Positions 1 to 12,805 of a stretch of 64,000 nt of DNA are shown one piece after another (position 1 is the stretch's first letter; every line of letters starts with the position of its first letter). Source of the DNA: Saccopteryx bilineata (taxonomy: Eukaryota > Chordata > Mammalia > Chiroptera > Emballonuridae). The notes under the pieces are model-generated. The model was not told the DNA's origin and did not search any database. It saw only the letters and a program-made list of their open reading frames with translations. The position numbers and the translations under genes are program-made. The stretch covers positions 91,730,740 through 91,794,739 of the forward strand of contig NC_089491.1 in the NCBI RefSeq assembly GCF_036850765.1. Reading direction: 5' to 3'.

Positions 1-174
1 CACATATGAGAAAGCAATCAATGAACAACTAAGGTATCGCAACGCGCAACGAAAAACTAATGATTGATGCTTCTCATCTCTCCGTTCCTGTCTGTCTGTC
101 CTTATCTATCCCTCTCTCTGACTCTCTCTCTCTGTGTCTCTGTAAAATAAAATAAAATAAAAAAGAAAAAAATA
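1..174 (+). mobile_element. tRNA-derived bat SINE, type B, 3' part cut by the window edge
   Basis: The sequence starts inside the body of a SINE whose complete copies are at 2495-2828 and 37514-37836. The shared end block (AAAGCAATCAATGAACAAC, then a TCTCTCTGACTCTC-rich tract) and the A-rich tail made of AAAAT units are visible. The tRNA-like head lies outside the window. No coding capacity. Confidence 0.85.
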
Positions 175-199
175 AACTCTTGTGTACCAACTTAACAAA

Positions 200-1215
200 T
201 AGAATGTTACCAATTCCTTAGAAGTCCCTTGTGTAACTTTGCTTACACCCCTCACTCTTCCCCATCCTCACAGAGTTGACCAGTCTCCTAAAGTTGGCAC
301 TTATTCACTTTCAGAAAATTGTTTTATCTCATGTGCCCTCACTAATATGCTGTTTAGTTTTTCAGGGTTTTAAACACAGATTAATGGAATCATATTGTAT
401 ATTTTCTTCTGTAATGTTTTCTTTTGCAAGATTATGCTCCTGAGATTCACCCATGTTGTTTAATTTTATTGAAATTGACCCACTGCTGTGTCACTGAGTG
501 TTTTAATTTATAAATAAATATGCTCCATTTAACTTATCCAATATGTTGTTGGTAAAAAAAAATTGATGGTTGTAGTTTCTGTCTATTATATTTGTTTTTG
601 TGAATGTTCTTGATGTATTATATGTGAGAATTTATTTACCTGATATAGGTTTAAAAATATATGTACAATAGTAAGTTCTCTAGGACATATGCCCAAAAGT
701 GAAATGATTGGAATACAGAACAAGTTCATTTTCAGCTTTAGTAGAAAATGCAAAACTATTTACCCAAGTGATGGTAAGCAATAAATTTCTTCATAAATAC
801 AGGAGTTTCAATTCTTGTTTATCTATATCAACAATTTATGAAGTCAAATATATGTCAATCTAAAAAGTATAAAATTGTTTGCTATTGTGATCTTAATTTA
901 CATTGTCCCAATTACTAATATCAATAAACATCCTTTAATGTTATTTGTATATTTCTGTTTATATAAACTTGTTTATATTTTTTCATTTTCTAATTTAATT
1001 GTTTATTGTTTTAAAATATTTATTTAAGTCCTTTTATGTTCTGTATAATATTTTATTATGTTAATGCATTGCAAATATTTTATCTTAATTTGTTACTTGT
1101 TTTAATATTTTTATATGTCTTTTAACACAAAAAAATTTTAATTTTAAGGTAGCTTGTTTTATCACTTCTTTAAAAATTTTACATAATTGATATTTAGTTA
1201 AAAACTCCTTTATTG
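200..1215 (-). mobile_element. Ancient L1 fragment (ORF2 3' half), highly decayed
   Basis: The plus strand shows, in order, decayed versions of phrases found in the reverse complement of mammalian L1 ORF2 (GGAATCATATTGTAT, GATTCACCCATGTTG, ATTGCAAATATTTTATC). This gives a minus-strand L1 with no open frame. The boundaries are approximate and the subfamily is not assigned. Confidence 0.5.
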
Positions 1216-1617
1216 TGAAGGTGTAGAAAAAAATCATTTATGCAAACAGAAACCAAAAAGAAGCAGGATATTTATCCTTATATCAGACAAAATAACTTTA
1301 AGACAAAAACTTTAATAAGAGACAAAGAATGTCATTCTATAATTATATAATATAATAATAAAAGGGCTGATTCATCAAGAAGATTTAACAATTATAATAT
1401 TTATTCACCTAAATTCAGAGCTCCCAACAAAATAAAACAAATATAGTGGATATGAAGGGAGAAATTGACAATACATAATAGTCGGGGACTTTAATATCCC
1501 GTTTTCACCAATGATCAGATCATCCAGATAGAAAATCAAAAGAAAAACATTACACTTGAACTACATAGTAGATGATATGGATTTAACAGACATTTAAAAA
1601 ACATTCCAACAAAGAGC

Positions 1618-1768
1618 CCTGGAAAGGTAACTTAGTTGGTTACAGCATCGTCTTATATGCCAGGATTGTATGTTTGATCCCTCATCAGGGTATGGACAAG
1701 AATCAACCAATAAAGCCTAAACAAGTAGAACAATAAGCTGATCATTCTCCCCACCCCTGCCAATATAA
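1618..1768 (+). mobile_element. Old short Ves-type SINE (type D)
   Basis: A degenerate tRNA-like head (AACTTAGTTGGTTACAGCATCG, B box near TTTGATCC) is followed by GAATCAACCAATAAA, the same order as the better copy at 63804-63985. Inserted in the old L1. Diverged, so the edges are approximate. Confidence 0.65.
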
Positions 1769-2494
1769 AAGCAATAGTTAGTAGAATAAACATTCTTTTC
1801 AAGTACACCTGGAATATCAGCCAGACTAGAAGGTGTTAACTCATGAACTAAGTCACAAGAAATTTAAAAATTTTGAAATCCTATCAGGCATCTTTTACAA
1901 CTATAATGGTAAAAAGCTAGAAATCAATTATAAAATATTTTAAAACTTTATAATTATGTATAGATTAAGTAATATACTGATGTACAACTAATGGGTCAAA
2001 AAGAAATTAAAAGAGAAACCAAAACAAAAATGGAAGTTCAAATACCAATACTTTTGGTATGCAGCAAAAGCAGTTCTAAGAGGGAGGTTTATAGTGATAA
2101 GCACCTACAATAAGACAAATAAATATATATCTAAAATAAACAACCAAATTTTAAATCTCAAAAAAATACAAAAGGAACAAATTAAGCTTAAAGTAAAAAA
2201 AAGGAAATAAATATCAGAGCAGAAATAAAGTGATATAAATTAGATAGACTAGAAAAGATGGATGAAATTAAAGATGGATATTTGAAAAGATAAACAAAAT
2301 TGACATAACTTTAATTATACTAATAAAAAAAGATGAGACACAAATATGTAAAACTGGAATTGAAGGAGACAACACCAATGACTACAAATACTAAGGATCA
2401 CAAGAAATAATTATGAACTATTATACACAATTGAATAAATTAGGAGAAATAGACAAATTCCAAGAAACATGCAATCTACAAGATTGAATCATGA

Positions 2495-2828
2495 GCCTGA
2501 CCAGGCGGTGGCACAGTGGATAGAGCATCAGACAGATGCAGAGGACTCAGGTTTGAGACCCCGAGGTCGCCAGCTTAGGCGTGGGTTCATCTGGTTAGAG
2601 CAAAGCTCACCAGCTTGAGCCCAAGGTCACTGGCTCGAGCAAGGGGTTACTTGGTCTGCTGAAGGACCGCAGTCAAGGCACATATAAAAAAACAATAAGT
2701 GAACAACTATGGTGTCGCAATAAAAAACTGATGATTGATGCTTCTCATCTCTCTCCATTCCTGTCTGTCTGTCCCTATTTATCCCTCTCTCTGACTCTCT
2801 GTCTCTGTAAAAAAAAAAAAAAAAAAAA
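2495..2828 (+). mobile_element. tRNA-derived bat SINE, type B, with 15-bp target duplication
   Basis: Head GCCTGACCAGGCGGTGGCAC, then the conserved GGTCGCCAGCTT and GGCACATAT blocks, a pyrimidine-rich 3' region and an A-tail. It is flanked by perfect copies of AAGATTGAATCATGA at 2480-2494 and 2829-2843, typical of L1-driven insertion. The reading frames in its TC-rich tail (2627-3018) are artefacts. Confidence 0.93.
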
Positions 2829-5137
2829 AAGATTGAATCATGAAAACATACAAAATATGAACAGACCAATAATGAGTAAAAAAATTGTGTCAACAATCAT
2901 AAATCTTCCAAAAAAAGAAAAAGATAAAGTCCATGACATGATGGTTTCACTAGTGAATTCTTACAAATACTCACAGAAGGATAATAACAATCTTTTTCAA
3001 ACTTTTCCAAAATATTAACAAGGAGCAAGCATTTCCAAATTAATTTTATGATACAAGGATAACTTTGATATCAAAGCCAGGCAAGGAAACTAGAAGTAAA
3101 GAAAATCTCAAACTAATGTCCCTGATTAGGCTGAGATCTAAGAGTCCCTTATATAATATTAGTCAATCATATTTAACAGTACATTAAAATAATCATACAC
3201 CACAAGCTGCTAGGATTTAGCTCACAGCTAATGGTGAAAAGTTAAGTATTTTCCCTATAACCAGAAAAAGATTGGGATTCTACTCTCACCAGTTTTATTC
3301 ATATAGTATGAAACATCCTAGACACAGCAATTAGGAAAAAAAAAAAAGAAAGAACAAAGTTTATCTAACTTGGAAAAATAAAAGAAAAATTGCAGATGAC
3401 ATTAGCAGTTTCATATCAAGTCAACTGTTGGAGTTGGGGGAAATACTTAGCAAGGAATTTCTTGGGATGAACTTATATAGAAAGTATCCTAAAGATTCAG
3501 TCTAAAACTGTTGAACTAATAAATGATTTTAGTAAAATTGCAGGTTACAAAATTAACACACAAAAAATCAATTGAGTATCCATACACTGAGAACAAATTG
3601 TCAGAAAAAGAAATAAAGAAAATTCCATTTACAATGGCATAAAAGATACTTATGAGTAAATTTAATCAAGGAAGTGAAAGATCTATACACTAAAATCTAT
3701 AGTATGATGATAAAAATTTATATGACAAATAAATGGAAAGATGTTTTATTAACATGAATTAGAAAAATATTGTTAAAATGAACACACTACTAAAATAATC
3801 TAAAGATTTAATAAAATTTTTATCAAAATTCCAATGACATTTCTCACAGAAATAGGAAAAACAATTCTAACATTTGTATAGAAACACAAAAAGAACTAAA
3901 AAGCCAAAGAAATCTTGAGAAAAAGGAATAAAGTTGGAGACATCACACTTTCTAATTTCAAATTATATCGCAAATCTATAATAATCATGACAGTGTGGCA
4001 TTCGCAAAAAAAAAAAAAAAAGAAAGAAAGAAAGTAAAAAGAGAGGAAAAAAAGAAACACATAGATCAAATGGAACAAAATAGAAAACCCAGAAATACAC
4101 TCATGAATATATGGTTAATTAATGTTTGACAAAATGCCAAAAACATACAACATATAATGGGCAAAAGATATTCTTTTTAAAATAATTTTAGAAAAATTGG
4201 ATAGCCACATAAAAAAGTATTACAATGGATCTCAATAAAACTCCACATACAAAAATTAAGTCAAAATTAATTAAAGAATTGAATAGAAGACCTGAAACTA
4301 TAATATTTATAGAAGGAAACAGAGTAAGTTTCTTGACATTGGTTGTGGCAATGATTTTTTTAAATTTTTTATATTTGACACCAAAGCAAAGACTGAAAAG
4401 CAAAAATCAACATGTAAGACTACATCAAACTAAAAAGCTTCTGGACAGCAAAAAACCATCAATAAAATAAAAAGCAACATATGAAATTGGAGAAAATATT
4501 TGCAAACTATAAATTTAATAAGGGGTTAATATTCTAAATACAGAAGGAACTCACACACCTCAAAATAAACTTATTTTTAAAAAGTGCACAAAAGACTTGC
4601 ATAGATATTCCAAAGGAAACATAAATGACCAACAGATACATAAAAAGGTCCTCAACATCATCAATCTTCAGGAAAATGTAAATCTAAGTCATAATGAGAT
4701 ATCATTTCACACCTATTAGGATGTCTATTATTAAGAAGACAACAGATATATGCTTTTGAGGTAAAAAGGAACTTCTTGTATACTGTTGGTAGGATGAAAA
4801 TAGGTACAGCCATTATGGAAAACTTGGATGTTCCTCAAAAAATTAAAAATAAAACAATCGTATGAGCCAACAATCTCACTTCTGGGAATATATATTATTG
4901 TATTGAAGGAAATATAATGCTTATATTGAGAAGATATCTATACTCCATGCTCATTGCAGTATTACTTATAATAGCCAAGTTTTGAAAACAACCTTAGTAT
5001 ATATTGACAGACAAATGGATAAGAAAATATAACAATAGTATTTTATTCAGCTCTAAAAAAAAAGAATAGAGCCTTGGCATTTGTGACAACATAGATGAAC
5101 CGGGAGGGGGGCATCATGCTAAGTAAAATAAGCCATT

Positions 5138-5416
5138 GCGGCATCTTAGTTGTTTGTTGATTGCTTTTTCATATGTGCCTTGACCAGGGGGCTACAGCAG
5201 AGTGAGTGACCTTTTGCTCAAGCCAGTGACCTTTGTTCTCAAGCCAGCCACCATGGGTCATGTCTATGATCCTGCGCTCAAGCCAGCAATCCCACGCTCA
5301 AGCCCATGACCCCATGCTCAAGATGGTGAGCCCGTGCTTAAGCCAGCGACCTCAGGGTTTCAAACCTGGGTCTTCCACATCCAAGTCTGAGGCTCTGTGC
5401 CACCACCTGGTCAGGC
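5138..5416 (-). mobile_element. tRNA-derived bat SINE, type B, diverged
   Basis: Reverse complement of the type B body. The head appears as CCACCTGGTCAGGCC at 5402-5416, and ATATGTGCCTTGACC is also present. It has internal tandem reiteration of 'CTCAAGCCAG' units not seen to this extent in other copies. The 3' tail is missing or lost in the adjoining L1. Confidence 0.8.
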
Positions 5417-5436
5417 CAATTTTTCCTTTTTAAAAA

Positions 5437-6852
5437 CCAATGGAACAGAATAGAAAGCCCAGAAATAAAACCACATATATATGGTCAAATAATCTTTGAT
5501 AAAGGGGCCAACAACACACAATGGAGAAAAGAAAGCCTCTTCAACAAATGGTGTTGGGAAAACTGGAAAGCCACATGCAAAAGAATGAAACTCAACTACA
5601 GCCTGTCCCCATGTACTAAAATTAATTCAAAATGGATCAAAGACCTAAATATAAGACCTGAAACAATAAAGTACATAGAAGAAGACATAGGTACTAAAAT
5701 CATGGACCTGGGTTTTAAAGAACATTTTATGAACTTGACTCCAATGGCAAGAGAAGTGAAGGCAAAGATAAATGAATGGGACTACATCAGAATTAAAAGT
5801 TTTTGCTCAGCAAGAGAAACTAATATCAAAATAAACAGACAGCCAACTATATGGGAACTGATATTTTCAAACGACAGCTCAGATAAGGGCCTAATATCCA
5901 AAATTTACAAAGAACTCATAAAACTCAACAACAAACAAACAAACAATCCAATAAAAAAATGGGAAGAGGACATGAACAGACACTTCTCCCAGGAAGAGAT
6001 ACAAATGGCCAACAGATATATGAAAAGATGCTCAGCTTCATTAGTTATTAGAGAAATGCAAATCAAAACTACAATGAGATACCACCTCACTCCTGTTAGA
6101 TTAGCTATTATCAACAAGTCGGGTAATAGCAAATGTTGGAGAGGCTGTGGAGAAAAAGGAACCCTCATTCACTGTTGGTGGGACTGTAAAGTAGTACAAC
6201 CATTATGGAGGAAAGTATGGTGGTTCCTCAAAAAACTGCAAATAGAACTACCTTATGACCCAGCAATCCCTCTACTGGGTATATACCCCAAAACCTCAGA
6301 AACATTGATACGTGAAGACAGATGTAGCCCCATGTTCATTGCAGCACTGTTCACAGTGGCCAAGACATGGAAACAACCAAAAAGCCCTTCAATAGAAGAC
6401 TGGATAAAGAAGATGTGGCACATATACACTATGGAATACTACTCAGCCATAAGAAATGATGACATCAGATCATTTACAGCAAAATGGTGGGATCTTGATA
6501 ACATTATAAGGAGTGAAATAAGCAAATCAGAAAAAAACAAGAACTACATGATTCCATACATTGGTGGAACATAAAAATGAGACTAAGAGACATGGACAAG
6601 AGTGTGGTGGTTACCAAGGGTGGGGGGGGAGGGAGGACATGGGAGGGAGGGAGGGAGAGAGTTAGGGGGAGGGGGAGGGGCACAGAGAACTAGATAGAGG
6701 GTGGCGGAGGACAATCTGACTTTGGGCGAGGGGTTTGCAACATAATTTGATTGCAAAATAACCTAGACATGTTTTCTTTGAATATATGTACCCTGATTTA
6801 TTAATGTCATCCCATTACCATTAATAAAAATTTATTAAAAAAAAAAAAAGAT
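5437..6852 (+). mobile_element. Young 5'-truncated L1 (ORF2 C-terminus, 3'UTR, poly-A)
   Basis: This copy is collinear with the 3' part of the full-length L1 at 48941-56782 and its protein differs at only a few percent of residues, so it belongs to the same recent family. It begins within ORF2 at about 5437, runs open to the ORF2 stop at 6572-6574, and has the same G-rich 3'UTR (about 6618-6680) and a poly-A tail near 6838-6849. Truncation by incomplete reverse transcription is the usual outcome for L1. I could not identify a clean target duplication. Confidence 0.92.
5585..6574 (+). pseudogene. L1 ORF2 C-terminal 329 codons, uninterrupted
   Basis: This is the C-terminal quarter of L1 ORF2p. 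It lacks the endonuclease and reverse transcriptase and keeps the segment that ends in the cysteine-rich zinc-knuckle-like motif, visible as CWRGCG then H, WW and C (CX3CX7HX4C pattern, about residues 185-201 of this frame). The frame is open upstream of the first ATG to near the truncation point and ends at the normal L1 stop. Lack of any stop or frameshift over 990 bases reflects youth rather than function: the fragment has no promoter and no catalytic domain. The only plausible alternative, a domesticated C-terminal protein, has no supporting sign. Confidence 0.85.
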
Positions 6853-6857
6853 AAAAA

Positions 6858-7056
6858 AAAAATCCTTATCTTATTGATTTTAGAGGGAGACTAAGAGAGA
6901 GAGAGAGAACCAGGAAGATCAATTCATTCCTGCACGTGCCTTGACCTGGGATTAAACCAACAACTTCTGCACTTTGATCTACTGCGCCACCACAGGTCAG
7001 GCTACTTCTGCACTTTGAGATGGTGCTCTAACCAACTGAAATATCAGGCCAGGGCT
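6858..7056 (-). mobile_element. Old Ves-type SINE, possibly two joined remnants
   Basis: Reverse complement of a tRNA-derived SINE: CACCACAGGTCAGGC head at 6988-7002, GTGCCTTGACC, and the GAGAGAGAGAG tract. A second head-like stretch (CTCTAACCAACTGAAATATCAG) follows at 7003-7056, so two SINE remnants are probably joined. Confidence 0.6.
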
Positions 7057-7295
7057 TAATTTTTTATTTTTCAGACATATTCTGGCTTTACCTAACTCTT
7101 GTTTTTTCATATTAAAATTAAAACAAAACAAAATTAAACATAATGACTCTGAAAAACCATGTCCAAAATATATATATAACTACCCTGGCATTTTGATGAG
7201 CATTTAATGGCATTTATTGAACAATGAAGACATATTAGTATCTAAACACTATTACTTCTATGAACATAGTATATTTATCATTTACCTAAGAGTTT

Positions 7296-7306
7296 TAAAA
7301 TGTCTT
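7296..7306. repeat. 5' target-site duplication of L1 copy 1
   Basis: TAAAATGTCTT is repeated exactly at 13761-13771, immediately after the poly-A of the L1. This pins both ends of the element. Confidence 0.8.
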
Positions 7307-9979
7307 CCAATTGGGATTCCAAGGAGGCGATGGAGTAGACAAACATTCCAACTTCCACCTCCCAGGACCAAAATGGAGTTATAAGTAAATTTCACACATC
7401 TTGAAAAACAAATTTTGGACTAAATAAAGAGGATTCCATAACCAAGAAGTCACAGAAGCCACATCAAGACTGGTAGGAAGGACAGAGACGTGGAAAGGGC
7501 TGTCCTGCTCCCAGGAGCAAGTGGCAACAGAAGGTCTGAAGGGACTCTCAGCGGAGGGGAAGTTTGCCTTGAGAGGTGAGGGTCCGAATCCCTAGGCCAG
7601 TTGCCCCAGCCTAGGCTATCAGAGCCAAGAAGAGGTACACACATAGCATTTGGTAGTGAAAAGAAGTGAGGTCCCTGTTTGTGGAAAAGAGATGGGAGTT
7701 CTCAGAGATGCAGTCACTGTCTTAAAGGACCAAGTCAGAAAAGCTTGTTCATAGCCATTTACCAGGCTCCCGCAGAGAGAGGGCTGAGAGGACTAGAGTC
7801 ATGTGAGGAGAGTGTGAAAGATGTCACTATCTTTCTTAGGTGGAACAGTCCCCTCCATGTGGAATCAGCCTGGGGAAAGGCAACTGCCCACTCTTCAGTG
7901 TCTCTCTTACCCCACCATATGGAGATTGGGCCCTGCTGAGAATCAAGCAGCCTTGGCCAGGAAGCAGGGGGTGTGTCAGTAACTCAGTGGTCTGGTGTCT
8001 GAGGGTTAAAGCTCTGGAGTAGTGGCCCCTTTCCTTGTACTGAGTTCCTGAATAAGAGAATACTGAAGAATGGGGTTCCAGTAATATTATCATCCCAACC
8101 TCACATGCCATAATCCACCAAGCTTGTAACTTGTTGAGAGGTAGATGAGGTGAGACTAGTTTGAGCCTACACTTTAGTCTTTCTACAGAAGACTCTGAGG
8201 GAAGCTGCAAGAGGAGGTGGATCAGCTAAAATGGAGGCAAATCTTACAGAACTTTGGACCTTTTATAGAGCTTCTGCAGGTCTAAGCAGGGGGAAGCTGA
8301 TCCTTATACACAGGTTGGCTCTTCCCACACACACCAAGGCACAGAAAATGCAGACAAAAATAGTGCCAATAGTGGGTTAGAAACAATGGCTGATGCCAGC
8401 TCATACCTGAAGAGCACCCAAAAGGACCCAGAACCAATATAGCAGTAGTGGGTGGCAGACTGCACCAGCAAAGCTATCATTTAAAATGGAAGGAGAAATA
8501 AAGAGCTTCCCAGACAAAAGAAGCCTTGAGGAGTTCATTACCACCAAACTAGTACTGCAAGAAATGTTAAAGGGCCTGCCATAAGAAGAGGATAGAAAAA
8601 AATAACCAAGAGAAAGAGGATTATAAACTTAAAGAATAAAAATTAAAAAAATAACTACATAAAAATAACAACCTTATATATAAGTGGATTAAAAATAGAA
8701 ATGAGGAAAAACTGGGTTAGCAATGCTTATATCTGACAAAATAGCTTTTAAAACAAACACAGTAAGGAACAAAGAAGGTCACTACATAATGATAAAGAGA
8801 GCAATCCAACAAGAGGATGTAAGTATTGTAACTACTTATGCTTTCAATATAGGAAAACCTAAAAACATAAAGCAGATTTTGATGGAAAGAAAAGGATAGT
8901 TCGCCAACACCAATACAGTAATGCTAGGGAATTTGAATACTTCACTAACATTAATGAATAGATCCTCCAGACAGAAAATTGACAAAAAAACAGAGGCCTT
9001 AAATGACATATTAGATCAACTGGATTTAATTGATATTGTCAGAATTATTTCACCCAAAACAGCAGAATATACATTCTACTCAAGCACAAATGGTACATTT
9101 TCTAGAAGAAAACAAATGTTAGGACATAAAACAAGACTCAATAAATTTAAGAAGACTGAAATCATATCAAGCATATTCTCTGATCACAATGGCATGAAAC
9201 TAGAAATCAACTACAATAGAAAAACTGAAAACATTCCACTACTTGGAGGTTAAATAACATGTTATTAAATAACAAATGGGTTAACAATGAGATTAAGGAA
9301 GAGATAAAAAATTTATTTGAAATAAATGAAAGTGTATGTACAACAACCCAAAATCTATGGGAACAATGAAAACAGGCCTGCGAGTGAAGTTCATGGCATT
9401 ACAGACATACATTAAGAAGCAGGAAAAGTCTCAAAGAAACAATCTAACCATGCACCAAAAAGAACTAAAAAAAAAGAACAACAAATAAAGCCCAGAGGAA
9501 GTAGAAAGAAGAAAATAATAGAGATTAGAGCAAAAATAAATGACATAAAGGCTAAAAAAATTAAAAAATCAATTAAACCAAGAATTGTTTTCTTCAAAAG
9601 GTAAGCAAGCTTGACAAACCTTTAACGAGACTCATCAAGCAAAAAAGAGGACCCAAATAAATGAAAATAGAAATGAAATAGGAGAAGAAACAACTGACAT
9701 CACCCAAATACAAAGTATTGTAAGAAAATACCATGAAGAACTACATGCCAAAATATTGGACAACCTGGGTGAAATGGATAAATTTGTAGAAATATGCAAT
9801 CTTCCAAAAGTGAATCTGGAAGAATAATCAGAAAACCTGAGCAAACTGATTACAATGAATGAAATTGAAACAATTATCAAAAAACTCTCAGAAATCAAAA
9901 TCCTGGACCAGACAGCTTCATAGGCAAATTTAGTAGACATTCAAAGGAGCACTAACACCTATCCCTCTCAAGCTATTAA

Positions 9980-10028
9980 AAACAAAACAAAACAAAACAA
10001 AACAAAACAAAACAAAACAAAACAAAAA
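9980..10028 (+). repeat. (AAAAC)n microsatellite
   Basis: About nine tandem AAAAC units inside the decayed ORF2 of L1 copy 1. Confidence 0.95.
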
Positions 10029-11303
10029 AACCCACTCAAGACGAGGGAAGAATTCCAAGCTCATTTTACCAAGCAAGCATTATCCTAATTCCAAAACCAG
10101 GTAAAGAAACTACAAAGAAAGAAACTTTAGGTCAATATTTCTGATGAACATAAATGCTAAGATTCTCAAGAATATATTAGCAAGCTGGATATAGCAATAC
10201 ATTTAAAAGATCATACATAATGATCAAATGGGATTATTTTCTGGTAAGGCAAGGCTGGTACAATATTCACAAATCAATAAATGTGGTTCATCACATGTAA
10301 AAATGAAGGATTAAATCACATGATCATATCAATAGATGCAGAAAAAGCATTTGATAAAATCCAGCACCTATTTAAGATAAAAGCTCTTAGCAAAGTGGAA
10401 ACACAGGGAACATTCCTCAACATAATAAAAGTTATATAGGACAAACTCACATCCAACATCATTACTCAATGGGCAAAAATTAAAATTGATCCCCTCAAGG
10501 TCAAGAATAAGACAAGATTCTCACCTTTCACCATAGTACTGGAAGTCCTAGCCACAGCCATTATACAAGATGAAATAAAAGGTATCCAAATTGAAAAAGC
10601 AGAATTAAAATAGTCATTATATGCTGATGACATGAAACAGTACATAGAAAGCCTAAAGTCTCAGCTATAAAACAACTAGACCTGATAAATGAATTTGACA
10701 AGGTGGCAGAATATAAAAATTATTCAGAAATTAGTAGTACTTTTATACACCAATAATGAACTGTCAGAAAGAAAATTAAGAAAAAATCCCATTCAGTATT
10801 GCAACAACAAAAATGTACCTAAGAATAAATTTAACCAGTGAGCTAAAAGACTTTTACTAAGAAAATTAAAAGACATTGAAAAAAAATTGAGAAAGTATAT
10901 ACCTTGCTTATAGATAGGAAAAATTAACATCATTAAAATGTTCATACTACCAAAAGCAATCTATAGATTCAATGTAATGCCTATTAAAATAGGCCTACTT
11001 CACAGATCTAGAACAAATATTACAAAAATTTATATGGAACAAGCAAAGGACCCAAATATCCTCAGCAATCTTGAAAATGAAGAACAAAGCAAGGTGTATC
11101 ATACTTCTTGATATCAAGTTATACTACAAGGCCATTGGTATTAAAACAGCTTTATACTAGCATAAAAACAGGTATACAAATAAATGGAACAGAACAGAGA
11201 ACCCAGAAATAAACCCACACCTTTATGGTCAATGAATATATGACAAAGGAGAAAAGAGTATACAATAAAGCAAAGACAAGTCACTTTAATAAATAGTGTT
11301 GGG

Positions 11304-11699
11304 CTGGCCCTGGCCGGTTGGCTCAGTGGTAGAGCGTCGGCCTGGCATGCAGAAGTCCCGGGTTCGATTCCTGGCCAGGGCACACAGGAGAAGCGCCCAT
11401 CTGCTTCTCCACCCCTCCCCCTCTCCTTCCTCTCTGTCTCTCTCTTCCCCTCCTGCAGCCGAGGCTCCATTGGAGCAAAGATGGCCCGGGCTCTGGGGAT
11501 GGCTCCTTGGCCTCTGCCCCAGGCACTAGAGTGGCTCTGGTCGCAACAGAGCGAGGCCCCGGAGGGGCAGAAGATTGCCCCCTGGTGGGCAGAGCGTCGC
11601 CCCCTGGTGGGCGTGCCGGGTGGATCCAGGTCGGGCGCATGCAGGAGTCTGTCTCTCCCCATTTCCAGCTTCAGAAAAATAGAAATAAATAAAATAAAA
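11304..11699 (+). mobile_element. tRNA-derived bat SINE, type A (long), in tandem pair
   Basis: Intact-looking tRNA-like head with A box TGGCTCAGTGGTAGAG and B box GGTTCGATTCC, a TCTCC/TCTCTGTC-rich middle, then the CATTGGAGCAAAGATGG, GGTGGATCCAGG and CAGCTTCAGAAAAATA blocks and an AAAT-rich tail. Very close to the copies at 45068 and 34602. It inserted in L1 copy 1 at AGTGTTGGG. Confidence 0.95.
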
Positions 11700-11713
11700 T
11701 AAATGGTGTTGGG

Positions 11714-12055
11714 GTCCTGGCCATTAGCTCAGTGGTAGAACATTGGCCTGGCATGTTGAAGTCCCAAGTTTGATTCCTGGCCAGGCACACAGGAGAAGCA
11801 CCCATCCACCCTTCTGCCTCTGCTTTCTCTCTATCTCTCTCTTCCTGTCCCGTAGCCAAGGCTCTATTGGAGCAAAGTTGGCCTGGGTGCTGAGGATGGC
11901 TCTATGGCTAAGCCTCAGGTGCTAGAATGGCTCTGGTTGCAATAGAGCATTACCCCCTGGTGGGCTTGCCAGGTGGATCCCAGTTAGGCACTTGTGGGAG
12001 TCTGTCTCTCTGCCTCCCCGCTTCTCACTTTGGAAAAATACAAAAAAAAAAAAAA
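11714..12055 (+). mobile_element. tRNA-derived bat SINE, type A, second of a tandem pair
   Basis: A more diverged type A copy (CCATTAGCTCAGTGGTAGAAC head) abutting the previous SINE. The target word (T/A)GTGTTGGG occurs three times, at 11295-11303, near 11704-11713 and at 12057-12065: before, between and after the two SINEs. Confidence 0.92.
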
Positions 12056-12478
12056 TGGTGTTGGGAAAATTGAATAGGTACGTGCAAAAAAAAAAAAAAA
12101 AGCAATAGATTACCAACTTATACAATTCTCAAAAACAAACTCAAAAGGGAGAAAGCACTTAAATGTAAGTCACGAAACCATAAAAACCTTGCAAGAAGAC
12201 ATAGGCAGTACATTCTCTGATATCTCTAGTAGCAATATTTTTGATGATATATTTCCACGTGCAAGTGAAATAAAGGACAAAATAAGCAAATGGGACTATA
12301 TCAGTTTGAAAAGTATTCACACAGCAAAAGACACCATTAACATAATAAAAAGCCCACTCAATGGGAGAACATATTTACTGATATGTCTGATAAGGGGTTA
12401 ATTACCAAAATTTATAAATAACTTCTAAAACTCAACAACAGGAACATAAACAATTTAATTAAAAAATTGGTAAAGGGC

Positions 12479-12805
12479 CTGACCAGGCGATTGCACAGTG
12501 GATAGAGCATAGGACTGGGACACAGAGGACCCAGGTTAGAAACGTCGAGGTCACCGGCTTGATTACAGGTCATCTGGTTTGAGCACAGCTCACCAGCTTG
12601 AACTCAAGGTCACTGGTTTGAGCAAGGGATCACTCTCTCTGCTGTAGCCCCCCAGTCAAGGCACATATGAGAAAGCAATCAATGAACAACTAAGGTGCCA
12701 CAACAAAGACTTGATGTTTCTCATCTCTTTCTCTTCTTGTCTGTCTGTCCCTATCTGTCCCTCTCTCTGTCTCTCTGTCACTGTCACAAAAATAAATAAA
12801 TAAAT
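12479..12805 (+). mobile_element. tRNA-derived bat SINE, type B
   Basis: Head GCCTGACCAGGCGATTGCAC and the GGCACATATGAGAAAGCAAT block, ending in (AAAT)n. Near-identical flanks (AAAAATTGGTAAAGG and AAAAATGGGCAAAGG) mark an aged target duplication inside L1 copy 1. Confidence 0.92.

Larger units (their letters stand above)
1222..5137 (+). mobile_element. Old L1, 5'-truncated ORF2 remnant, interrupted by SINEs
   Basis: Collinear with L1 ORF2 from the endonuclease region (about 1225-1600) through reverse transcriptase to the C-terminal end (CATCATGCTAAGTAAAATAA near 5110-5134). All frames are broken by many stops and indels, so it is long dead. SINEs sit at 1618-1768 and 2495-2828. The 3' end is lost where a minus-strand SINE begins at about 5138. 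Short open pieces, for example 4225-4470, are decayed ORF2 and not genes. Confidence 0.8.

Noticed and set aside
2627..3018. Phe/Ser/Lys-rich small frames
   Set aside because: Translations of SINE TC tracts and poly-A tails.
7679..8210. Small frames of 60-124 codons
   Set aside because: Located in the 5'UTR of the old L1 copy 1, with no similarity between the copies at protein level.
11304..11380. tRNA-like sequences with A and B boxes (also at 31830, 34602, 45410-45485 and others)
   Set aside because: They are the heads of SINEs: each is followed by the same SINE body and A-tail and sits between target duplications. None is a free-standing tRNA gene.
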